Positions 1-6,610 of a stretch of 64,000 bases of DNA are shown in pieces. The first letter of the stretch is position 1; each line of letters opens with the position of its first letter. This stretch comes from DAOUBP01 sp964474695. GTDB lineage: Bacteria; Chloroflexota; Anaerolineae; CG2-30-64-16. The position numbers were made by a program, and so were the translations under genes. The notes below the pieces were generated by a model, which saw only the letters and a list, made by a program, of their open reading frames with translations, was not told the origin of the DNA and did no database searches. The stretch spans positions 248,001-312,000 of the forward strand of contig CAYYTK010000001.1 of the NCBI GenBank assembly GCA_964474695.1, given 5' to 3'.

Positions 1-1
1 G

Positions 2-253
2 ATGCTGGCTGGAAAGGTGCTGTTCGACGGCGCGCCCGCCGCCCTGTTCGAATGCCCCGACGTGCTGATGCAGGCGCACCTGGCGGTGCCGCCGGTTGTG
101 CGTTTGGCGCAGCGGCTGGCGCCGCTCGGCTTGAGCACCGGCCTCCTGACCAACGCCGATTTTGTCGCGGCCTGGAAGGTGCTCTCGCAGGCGCAGGCCC
201 GTCCGGCCGCGCAGGTTGACGCCGCGAAAAGGGGGGGGCGCGATGCCGGCTGA
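2..253 (+). CDS. ECF transporter ATP-binding protein, C-terminal fragment
   Basis: Only the last 83 codons are in the window; the gene is cut by the left edge and the ATG at position 2 is probably internal. The fragment (KVLFDGAPAALFECPDVL...) matches the region after the ABC signature in EcfA-type ATPases, where the tail of the nucleotide-binding domain runs into a helical C-terminal domain. It overlaps the start of the next gene, which encodes an EcfT-like membrane subunit, so the pair is read as part of a vitamin or metal-ion ECF importer operon. No Walker motifs are visible because they lie outside the window. The substrate cannot be inferred. Confidence 0.65.
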   Translation: MLAGKVLFDGAPAALFECPDVLMQAHLAVPPVVRLAQRLAPLGLSTGLLTNADFVAAWKVLSQAQARPAAQVDAAKRGGRDAG

Positions 254-1022
254 GTTCGATGCCTACGTGCGCCGTGCGACATGGGTTCACGCCCTCGATC
301 CCCGGGTGAAGCTGGCGTTTGTGGTCGTGGCCTGCACCCTGACCTTCTTGTGGTCCAGCTTCTGGGCGAGCCTGGCCGTGAGCGCGTTCGGCTTGCTGCT
401 CCTGGCATGCGCCCAGGTGGGCTGGTCGCGGATTTGGCGCTTCCTGCGCGGCATCGCGCCACTGCTGATCTTCATCTTTGTGCTGACCGCGCTGTTCGGC
501 ATCGGCGCCGGGCCGGTCTGGTTGAGTTGGGGGCCGCTGCGGGTGACGGACGCCGCGGTGCAGCAAGGGGGAGTGCTGGCCGGCCGCCTGCTGGCGCTGG
601 GCTTGATCTTCTTCCTCTGGCTCAGCACTACCGATCAGCGGGGGATGGTCAGCGGCTTTACCGCGCTGCGGATGCCCTATAGCTGGGGCCTGACCCTGGC
701 ACTGGCGTTGCGTTACCTGCCGATCCTGGCCGGCATGTATCAGCAGGTAGTCGAGGCACAGCAAGCCCGCGGGTTGGACCTGGCGCAGCGCGGGCTGTGG
801 GCGCGGCTGCAGGCATACCGGCCCGTGCTGGTGGCAGTGGTGATCGGCGCGCTGAGGCACGGTGAGCGGCTGGGTTGGGCGTTGGAAGCCCGCGCGCTGG
901 GCGCACCGGGGGTCCGGCGCACGCAGTATCGTCCTCTAAGCCTCAAAAGGCTCGATGTGATCGTGCTGGCCGCGCTGGCTGTGCTGCTGGCAGCCGGGCT
1001 GGCGACGCGGCTATTTCGGTAG
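243..1022 (+). CDS. ECF transporter transmembrane subunit (EcfT/CbiQ family)
   Basis: 259 residues, about the usual EcfT length. The start ATG at 243 overlaps the end of the ATPase gene by 11 bp, as expected for translationally coupled subunits. After an N-terminal HALDPRVKL motif, typical of EcfT/CbiQ proteins, there are several hydrophobic membrane segments (roughly residues 25-70, 75-100, 110-130, and the C-terminus). Two A-R-G/A-L-type coupling helices are visible: QQARGLDLAQRG near residue 175 and LEARALGAPGVRRT near residue 217. These bind the ATPases in the family. The protein would couple ATP hydrolysis to an S-component that is not in the window. The stop codon TAG lies at the edge of a GTAGGGGCG repeat. 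Confidence 0.88.
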   Translation: MPAEFDAYVRRATWVHALDPRVKLAFVVVACTLTFLWSSFWASLAVSAFGLLLLACAQVGWSRIWRFLRGIAPLLIFIFVLTALFGIGAGPVWLSWGPLRVTDAAVQQGGVLAGRLLALGLIFFLWLSTTDQRGMVSGFTALRMPYSWGLTLALALRYLPILAGMYQQVVEAQQARGLDLAQRGLWARLQAYRPVLVAVVIGALRHGERLGWALEARALGAPGVRRTQYRPLSLKRLDVIVLAALAVLLAAGLATRLFR

Positions 1023-1076
1023 GGGCGATCCCCTCATGGTCGCCCTGGGCGCGCATAAGGCACTGCCCCTGCCCCT
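1019..1076. repeat. GTAGGGGCG-type palindromic repeat after ecfT
   Basis: The segment starts with GTAGGGGCG and ends near GGCACTGCCCCTGCCCC. It shares its head and its tail (GGCACTGCCCC) with the element at 56989-57042. The TAG of the head is used as the ecfT stop codon. Confidence 0.7.
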
Positions 1077-1078
1077 TT

Positions 1079-1107
1079 TTGCCTCATAGCGCGGCTGGTG
1101 CTATAAT
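1079..1107 (+). promoter_or_regulatory. Promoter of tRNA-Arg
   Basis: TTGCCT (1079-1084), a 17-bp spacer and a perfect TATAAT (1102-1107) lie immediately before the tRNA, giving a predicted start around 1114. Confidence 0.75.
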
Positions 1108-1120
1108 CCTACATGTAAAT

Positions 1121-1192
1121 GCCCCCATAGCTCAGTGGATAGAGCGCTAGCCTCCGGAGCTAGAAGCGTGGGTTCGAGTCCCGCTGGGGGTA
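1121..1192 (+). tRNA. tRNA-Arg (anticodon CCG)
   Basis: A full cloverleaf can be drawn. The acceptor arm is GCCCCCA/TGGGGGT with a terminal G-T pair. The anticodon stem CTAGC/GCTAG encloses the loop CTCCGGA, giving anticodon CCG. The T arm carries GGTTCGAGTCC. Discriminator A follows; the CCA end is not encoded. It reads the arginine codon CGG, abundant in this GC-rich sequence. Confidence 0.97.
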
Positions 1193-1198
1193 CAGATT

Positions 1199-1227
1199 GA
1201 AGCCGAGCATGCTCGGCTTCCTTGTTT
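1199..1227. terminator. Hairpin terminator between tRNA-Arg and the convergent GNAT gene
   Basis: A perfect 22-nt palindrome (GAAGCCGAGCA and its reverse complement, 1199-1220) follows the tRNA and is trailed by CTTGTTT. It lies between convergent genes, so it may serve both strands. Confidence 0.7.
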
Positions 1228-1246
1228 GGGGCCAATCTCACCTTTT

Positions 1247-2230
1247 CTATTGATCCTGCAGCCGTTTCTCCCACTGCAGCCACCCCGGCAGCCGCCGGTA
1301 CCCCAGCCTTTCGTTGAGATGCAGGATCGGCGGATTGGCCGTATCGTTCTGGGTGCGCGCCTCGGCGTAACTGCGTTTTTGTAGCGCGGCGAGCGACATG
1401 ACCTTGAGCGCCAGGGCGATGCCGCGGCCACGGTATTCGCGCAGTACGACAGTCGAGCTGGTGACCGCAGGGCCCTCTTTCGGCAACATGATGGATGTCA
1501 TGCCGATCATACGCTCACCATCCAGCGCTACGAAGATGAACTCCGGCTCGTTCGCCGGGCCATCCAGCATATCGCTGCGCCAGGTGTCGTATTCCGGCGT
1601 CAAGCGTGCGCCACCTGGGAATGGCACGTCACCGACGGCTGCCCGATACAACTCGAACAGGTTGCGGTCGGCTTCGGGCTGGGCGGTGCGCATCCGGGTC
1701 AGGGTGGTGAGCGTATAGCCGGCCCCCGCGACGCGTTCGAAGGCCGTGGCCCAGGCGGCCGCGTCGAATTGCTTCAGATCCAGCGTTTGTTCGAATCGGA
1801 TGCCATAGATGGTAAACCCCGTCCCTTCCAGGAAGCGGATGCTGTGCGCCTGGCTTTCGCGGCAGTCGGTCCAAAGCCTCTCAGCCCCCTGACCACGAGC
1901 ATACGGCTCCAGCTCGGCCAGCAGTGCCTGCCCGATCCCGCGGCCGCGCCATGCCGGATCGACGATGCCGTAAATCTGGTAAACACCCGGCGCCTCCATC
2001 CAGAACGGGAACATGCAAACGCCGAAGCCGATGAAGCGGCCACCATCAGTCTCCACGGCAAAGCGCAGGCGGGGGTTGCCCGCCGGGTAGCTGCGCTCGT
2101 CGTGCTCCTCCTGCTCGACCGTCATCGGCTCGTCCGGGTATTCGAGATTGAACAGCGCAACCAGGGCCGGGATGTCCGTGTCGGGGCGATAGTCGCGCAA
2201 GCGAAAGGGTGTCGGTGCAGTGTTATCCAT
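1247..2230 (-). CDS. Tandem GNAT-domain N-acetyltransferase
   Basis: 327 residues with two GNAT folds. The first carries the acetyl-CoA loop in VDPAWRGRGIGQALL (about residues 90-110), the second in VLREYRGRGIALALKVMS (about residues 250-270), both with the R-G-x-G-[IL]-A signature. Two-domain GNATs of this type include mycothiol synthase-like and several uncharacterised enzymes; the substrate is not evident. The ATG at 2230 is preceded by AGAGG with short spacing. The gene converges on tRNA-Arg and is divergent from the metallo-hydrolase at 2357. Confidence 0.85.
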   Translation of the reverse strand: MDNTAPTPFRLRDYRPDTDIPALVALFNLEYPDEPMTVEQEEHDERSYPAGNPRLRFAVETDGGRFIGFGVCMFPFWMEAPGVYQIYGIVDPAWRGRGIGQALLAELEPYARGQGAERLWTDCRESQAHSIRFLEGTGFTIYGIRFEQTLDLKQFDAAAWATAFERVAGAGYTLTTLTRMRTAQPEADRNLFELYRAAVGDVPFPGGARLTPEYDTWRSDMLDGPANEPEFIFVALDGERMIGMTSIMLPKEGPAVTSSTVVLREYRGRGIALALKVMSLAALQKRSYAEARTQNDTANPPILHLNERLGYRRLPGWLQWEKRLQDQ

Positions 2231-2303
2231 GATGCCTCTTTAACAGAAAATCCAAAATCGCAAATCGAAAACGCCGCGATGTGCAATCATGCCGTATCTG
2301 CGG

Positions 2304-2309
2304 TATGAT
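2304..2309 (+). promoter_or_regulatory. Possible -10 box for the beta-CASP hydrolase gene
   Basis: TATGAT sits 17 bp after a poor -35 (GTGCAA, 2281-2286). The 126-bp divergent gap also holds a short word repeat (AAATCC, AAATCG, AAATCG). Confidence 0.35.
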
Positions 2310-2356
2310 ACCCCCTGGATGAAGATGATCCAAATCCAACCAGCGAAAGGAGCGTC

Positions 2357-3763
2357 ATGCATATCACATTCCACGGGGCCGCGCAGGAAGTCACCGGCTC
2401 TATGCACCTCATCGAAGTTAACGACCAACGCATCCTGTTGGACTGTGGCATGTACCAGGGACGTCGCGATGAAACTTACGCGCGCAACCTGCAGTTCCCC
2501 TTCGACCCCAAGACCATCAACGCAGTCGTGCTGAGCCACGCGCATATCGATCATTCGGGCAACCTGCCGAACCTGGTCAAGCAAGGGTTTGGCGGCAATA
2601 TCTGGTGTACGGCGGCCACGCGCAATCTGTGCGTCTATATGTTGATGGATAGCGGCCACATCCAGGAAAGCGATATCGAGTACCTGAACAAACAGCGGGC
2701 CAAAGAAGACCTGCCGCCGGTGGAGCCGCTGTACACGCGCGCCGATGTCCAGACTGCCCTGGGCCAGTTCATCGGCGTGGGTCTGCATCGTCCGATCCCC
2801 GTCGCGGATGGCGTCCAGGCAACCTTCTACAATGCGGGCCACATCTTGGGTTCCGCGTTCGTCGTGCTGGACATCAAGGAGTTCGCCACGGGCAAGGCCT
2901 GGCGCTTGATCTTCAGCGGCGATGTCGGCCGGCCCAATATGGCGATCTTGAAAGACCCTGAGCTGCCGGACGCCGCGGATATCCTGATCCTGGAGAGCAC
3001 CTACGGTGATCGCATCCATCAAACCCATGGTGATGCGGAAAAGATGCTGCGCAACGTGATCCGCGACGCGGCCCGCAAGCGTGGCAAGGTGATCATCCCG
3101 GCCTTCGCGGTGGGCCGCACTCAAGAGGTCGTCTACGCGCTCAATCAACTGACGATCGAGGGCGACATCCCCGCGGTGCCGACCTTTGTGGATAGCCCCT
3201 TGGCTGTCAGCGCGACGGAGGTCTTCCGCATGCATCCGGAGGAATGGGATGCCGAAGTGCGCGTCTTGCTGTCAAGCGGCAACCGGGCGAACCCGTTCGA
3301 TTCACCGAACGTCGAATTCGTGCGCGAGGCAGTGCGCAGCAAGCAGCTCAACTACCTGAACGGCTCGGCCATCATCATCAGCGCCAGCGGCATGGCAGAA
3401 AATGGCCGCATCCTGCACCATCTCATCAATAATCTCGAAGACACCGAGAACACCGTGCTCTTCATTGGATTCCAGGCGGAGAACACCTTGGGCCGCAAGT
3501 TGTTGGATGGCGCTCGCCGCGTGAAGATCCTGGGCGGGGAGTACGATGTGCGGGCGCGCGTGGTATCTATTGATGGTTACAGTGCACACGCGGATCAGGC
3601 CGAGTTATTGGCTTGGGTGCGGCCGTTGGATCGAGATCGGCTGCAAAAGGTGTGCCTGGTGCACGGGGAGTCTGAGGCGATATCGACACTCAGCGATAAG
3701 CTGCGTAATGTGGGCTTCAAGCAGGTCATCGCCCCGCAGCGCGGAGAAAGCATAGAGTTCTAG
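2357..3763 (+). CDS. MBL-fold beta-CASP RNA metallo-hydrolase (YSH1/CPSF-like)
   Basis: 468 residues, the usual size of bacterial YSH1/CPSF73-like hydrolases. Motif 2 of the metallo-beta-lactamase fold is SHAHIDHSGN (about residue 60). The later metal ligands lie in NAGHILGSAF and FSGDVGRP. The beta-CASP part has LESTYGDR and FAVGRTQEV and an SASGMAENGRILHHL segment. The C-terminal RMMBL motif is SIDGYSAHADQAELL. These mark a probable zinc-dependent endo/exoribonuclease in the cytoplasm. Start at 2357 follows GAAAGGAGCGTC. It stands alone between divergent and convergent genes. Confidence 0.9.
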   Translation: MHITFHGAAQEVTGSMHLIEVNDQRILLDCGMYQGRRDETYARNLQFPFDPKTINAVVLSHAHIDHSGNLPNLVKQGFGGNIWCTAATRNLCVYMLMDSGHIQESDIEYLNKQRAKEDLPPVEPLYTRADVQTALGQFIGVGLHRPIPVADGVQATFYNAGHILGSAFVVLDIKEFATGKAWRLIFSGDVGRPNMAILKDPELPDAADILILESTYGDRIHQTHGDAEKMLRNVIRDAARKRGKVIIPAFAVGRTQEVVYALNQLTIEGDIPAVPTFVDSPLAVSATEVFRMHPEEWDAEVRVLLSSGNRANPFDSPNVEFVREAVRSKQLNYLNGSAIIISASGMAENGRILHHLINNLEDTENTVLFIGFQAENTLGRKLLDGARRVKILGGEYDVRARVVSIDGYSAHADQAELLAWVRPLDRDRLQKVCLVHGESEAISTLSDKLRNVGFKQVIAPQRGESIEF

Positions 3764-3767
3764 GGGC

Positions 3768-3814
3768 TTGCGTTCCCAACCAGGTTTCTGCAAGAAACCT
3801 GGTTGGGAACGCAA
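3768..3814. terminator. Perfect 22-bp inverted repeat, bidirectional terminator of the AACCAGGTTTCT family
   Basis: Two perfectly complementary 22-nt arms (3768-3789 and 3793-3814) are separated by GCA and followed by CGTTTT. It begins 4 nt after the TAG of the beta-CASP gene and ends 14 nt before the convergent lipoprotein stop. The same core (AACCAGGTTTCT / AGAAACCTGGTT) recurs at 36665-36725. Confidence 0.8.
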
Positions 3815-3828
3815 CGTTTTGATCGACG

Positions 3829-4569
3829 CTACTCAACTGGGGTCAACCAGCGATTCGTTCCGTCCCCCTCCGCGGCCCAACCCTTAACGGCCTCGCCCTC
3901 CAACTTCCACCAGGTCAGGCCATCTTGTTTGAGAGGTCCGCTGAGGACGGTAAACAGGGCTCCCTGCTTCACCTTCGCCACGGGCGTCGCGCCTGTCCCG
4001 GCGTAATCGCGTATCGTCAACACCTGGGACGGGTCGGTCGTCACCTGCACGCGATCGCCCACCTTGATGGCGCGGTCCACCAGCCGGGGCGCTCCGGTAG
4101 GTTGGTTGGCAGGTTGTTCGTTGGTGGTGTAAGGAATCAACCAGGGGTCGTTTTGAGGGCCGGCTGCGACCCAGCCGCTCAGATCGCCGGCCGACACCTT
4201 CCACCACGAATAGCTGTCTGCTGTGCTTGGTCCCTCGATTACCGTGACGATTGCGTTCGCATTGAACCGCCCAATCTGTTTGGCTTTGGCGGTCGGCTGT
4301 TCGCGCACGTTCACCCCGCCGGTCGCAACCACTTTCATGAGCGCTTTGGGTGCTGGGGTAGCGGTGGCGCTGACCAGGGTCGGCGTGGCAGTCGGGGCGG
4401 ATGTTGCGGCTGGAGCCTTGGTTGCAGTCGGCGCCGTGGTCGGTTCTGCGGTCTTGGGCGGTGCAGCGGTCGGCGTCACCCGCACCTGAAAGCCGCCGCA
4501 AGCCAGCATCGCCAGGATCAACATCGTATATGCCAGCAGGATCGGCCAACGTGACGTCCTCGCGGACAT
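3829..4569 (-). CDS. Lipoprotein with two bacterial SH3 domains
   Basis: 246 residues from an ATG at 4569 preceded by AAGGAG at ideal spacing. A signal peptide ends in a lipobox LAMLACGG (about residue 23), so the mature protein would be anchored outside the membrane. A Pro/Thr/Ala-rich linker (about residues 30-75) is followed by two SH3_3-like repeats: KVVATGGVNVREQPTAKAKQIGRFNANAIVTVI...WWKV and RVQVTTDPSQVLTIRDYAGTGATPVAKVKQGALFTVL...WWKLEG. Such domains bind peptidoglycan or other ligands. The exact role is unknown. The start lies 20 bp from a 54-bp tandem array that has replaced any visible promoter. Confidence 0.85.
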   Translation of the reverse strand: MSARTSRWPILLAYTMLILAMLACGGFQVRVTPTAAPPKTAEPTTAPTATKAPAATSAPTATPTLVSATATPAPKALMKVVATGGVNVREQPTAKAKQIGRFNANAIVTVIEGPSTADSYSWWKVSAGDLSGWVAAGPQNDPWLIPYTTNEQPANQPTGAPRLVDRAIKVGDRVQVTTDPSQVLTIRDYAGTGATPVAKVKQGALFTVLSGPLKQDGLTWWKLEGEAVKGWAAEGDGTNRWLTPVE

Positions 4570-4588
4570 GATGGTCTCCTTAGTCTTG

Positions 4589-4935
4589 TGCCGCAATCCG
4601 CTGGATTGCGACGGCCCACAAGCCAGCGGCATGTGTTACCTNNNNNNNNNNNNNNNNNNNNNNNNNNNNNNNNNNNNNNNNNNNNNNNNNNNNNNNNNNN
4701 NNNNNNNNNNNNNNNNNNNNNNNNNNNNNNNNNNNNNNNNNGACGGCCCACAAGCCAGCGGCATGTGTTACCTGTACCGCAATCCGCTGGATTGCGACGG
4801 CCCACAAGCCAGCGGCATGTGTTACATGTGCCGCAATCCGCTGGATTGCGACGGCCCACAAGCCAGCGGCATGTGTTACCTGTACCGCAATCCGCTGGAT
4901 TGCGGGCGGCCCACAAGCCGCTGGCTTGTGTTACA
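4589..4935. repeat. 54-bp tandem palindromic array interrupted by an assembly gap
   Basis: Units start at 4591, 4777, 4831 and 4885, so the period is 54 bp. Each unit holds two palindromes, CCGCAATCCGCTGGATTGCG and a CACAAGCCAGCGGCATGTG type. Exactly 100 Ns (4642-4741) stand inside the array, so the true copy number is unknown. The final copy is imperfect (GGGCGG) and ends in CTTGTGTTACAT, which supplies the TAA stop and last Met codon of argS. Confidence 0.95.
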
Positions 4936-6610
4936 TGGTCTCTGGCGCGGTCACGCCCAGCAAGCCCAGCACGCGGGCAAAGACTGCTTTGGTCGCGGCC
5001 ATCAGCCGCAGCCGGGCGCAGCTCAGGGCGGCATCGGCTGGATCAGCCGAAATGACGCGGCAATCGTCGTAGAACGCGGTGAGCGTGCTCGCCAGATCAT
5101 GGGCGTAGAATGCCAGGGCATGGGGCGTAAGTTGTACCGCAGCTTTTTCGATCACTTCCGGCAGTTCGGCGATCTTGCGCAGCAGCGTCAACTCGGCCGG
5201 ATGGCGTAAGAGGCTCAGATCGCCGTCCGCCCAGGCATCGGCAGCGAAGCCTCGCTCGGCCGCCGTACGCAGGATGCTGGCGATCCGCATGTGAGCATAC
5301 TGCACATAATAGACCGGATTCTGGTCGTTTTGCTGTACCGCGAGGTTCAAGTCGAAGTCCATCACCGCCTGGTTGGAACGGGTGAGCAGCAGGAAGCGCA
5401 CCGCATCCGCACTCACCTCATCTACAACCTCATCCACGGTGATTATATCTCCGGAGCGTTTGGAAAGCTTCACTTCCTGGCCGTCGCGATAGAGCCGCAC
5501 CAGATCATAGAGCACGATGTCGAGCCGTTTGGGATCCAGCCCCAACGCCATCATGAGGTAGGGCATGCGGCGGGCTTGATTTTGGTGATCCACTGCCCAC
5601 ACGTCGATCACCCGGTCGAATCCGCGCAACACAAACTTGTCATAGTGATACGCGACGTCGGATGCGTAGTAGCCAGGCTGTCCACTTGAACGAATCAGCA
5701 CTTCATCGCGATCCGAGTTGAACAGGCTGGTGCGCAGCCACTCGGCGCCTTCCTTCACCTCGGTCATGCCGGCTTGCCGCAGGCTGGCCATCACGTGTTC
5801 GAACACACCCTCAGGTTCGTATAGGCTTTTTTCCGAGTACCAGTTGTCGAAGTAGATGTGCAGTTTTTCAGCTGATAGGCGAATCCAGGTCAACGCCTTC
5901 GCCCGACCGATCTCAGCCAGCGCGTTGATCGCATCCTCCGCAGGCATGCTCAGGAAGCGGTCGCCATGTTCGGCGCTGACTTCTCGGGCCAGATCGTGCA
6001 TGTACGCGCCCTGATAGTGGTGGCTCTCCAACGGCGCCTCGTGGCCGAGTGCCTGCAGATAGCGGCGGTAGAGCGTTTCCGCGAAAGTGCGCATTTGCGT
6101 GCCGGCGTCATTGACGTAATACTCTCGCTGGACTCTCCAGCCTGCTGCCTCCAAGATGCTGGCGACGGCATCGCCCAACACCGCGTTGCGCGCGGAACCC
6201 ATATGCAGCGGGCCGGTAGGGTTGGCGCTGATGAACTCAACCTGGCACGTCTTGCCTTCGCCCAGGTTGACGTCGCCGTAGTGGCCGGCCGCAGCCTCGA
6301 TCTCGGCCACTTGTCCGGTCAGCCAGGCCTCGCCCAGTCGGAAGTTAATGAAGCCCGGCGCCACCGCTTCCACGGCAGCCAGCATATCCCCGGTCGGTAT
6401 ACGTGCGGCGATGGCCTGTGCGATCGCAAGCGGCGCCATATGTGCCGGTTTTGCAGATTGCATGGCGACCGAAGTGGTGTAGTCACCGTGCTTGAGGTCT
6501 TTGGTGCGGCCGATCTCAACCGCGGGCGGATCGAAGGCCGGCAAGACGCTGGCAGCCTGGGCGTCCCTGATGGCTTGCGTGACGAGGGCTGCAATTTCGT
6601 TACGAATCAC
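4931..6610 (-). CDS. argS: Arginine--tRNA ligase
   Basis: 559 residues, normal for ArgRS. The N-terminal Add-1 domain (about residues 1-85) precedes a class I catalytic core with FISANPTGPLHMGSARNAVLGD (HIGH motif as HMGS, about residue 130) and VKLSKRSGDIIT (KMSK motif as KLSK, near residue 375). The DALR anticodon-binding domain is at the C-terminus. It charges tRNA-Arg in the cytoplasm. The start is a GTG (6610) whose GTGA overlaps the polA stop, so it is translationally coupled to polA. The last two codons (ATG TAA) belong to the flanking repeat array, so the natural C-terminus may have been replaced. Confidence 0.96.
   Translation of the reverse strand: MIRNEIAALVTQAIRDAQAASVLPAFDPPAVEIGRTKDLKHGDYTTSVAMQSAKPAHMAPLAIAQAIAARIPTGDMLAAVEAVAPGFINFRLGEAWLTGQVAEIEAAAGHYGDVNLGEGKTCQVEFISANPTGPLHMGSARNAVLGDAVASILEAAGWRVQREYYVNDAGTQMRTFAETLYRRYLQALGHEAPLESHHYQGAYMHDLAREVSAEHGDRFLSMPAEDAINALAEIGRAKALTWIRLSAEKLHIYFDNWYSEKSLYEPEGVFEHVMASLRQAGMTEVKEGAEWLRTSLFNSDRDEVLIRSSGQPGYYASDVAYHYDKFVLRGFDRVIDVWAVDHQNQARRMPYLMMALGLDPKRLDIVLYDLVRLYRDGQEVKLSKRSGDIITVDEVVDEVSADAVRFLLLTRSNQAVMDFDLNLAVQQNDQNPVYYVQYAHMRIASILRTAAERGFAADAWADGDLSLLRHPAELTLLRKIAELPEVIEKAAVQLTPHALAFYAHDLASTLTAFYDDCRVISADPADAALSCARLRLMAATKAVFARVLGLLGVTAPETM

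Noticed and set aside
2240..3235. Long minus-strand open frame opposite the beta-CASP gene
   Set aside because: It is a shadow of a well-supported gene; the plus-strand protein has all family motifs and the minus frame has none.
4586..4930. Repeats at 4589-4935 and 59611-59864 as CRISPR arrays
   Set aside because: The units are tandem copies without unique spacers of constant length (the 10-nt spacers are themselves repeated) and no cas gene is present.
4568..5209. Open frames across the N gap encoding repeated peptides such as NPLDCDGPQASGMCY
   Set aside because: They are translations of the tandem palindrome in several frames and both strands, with no start signals, and they overlap argS.
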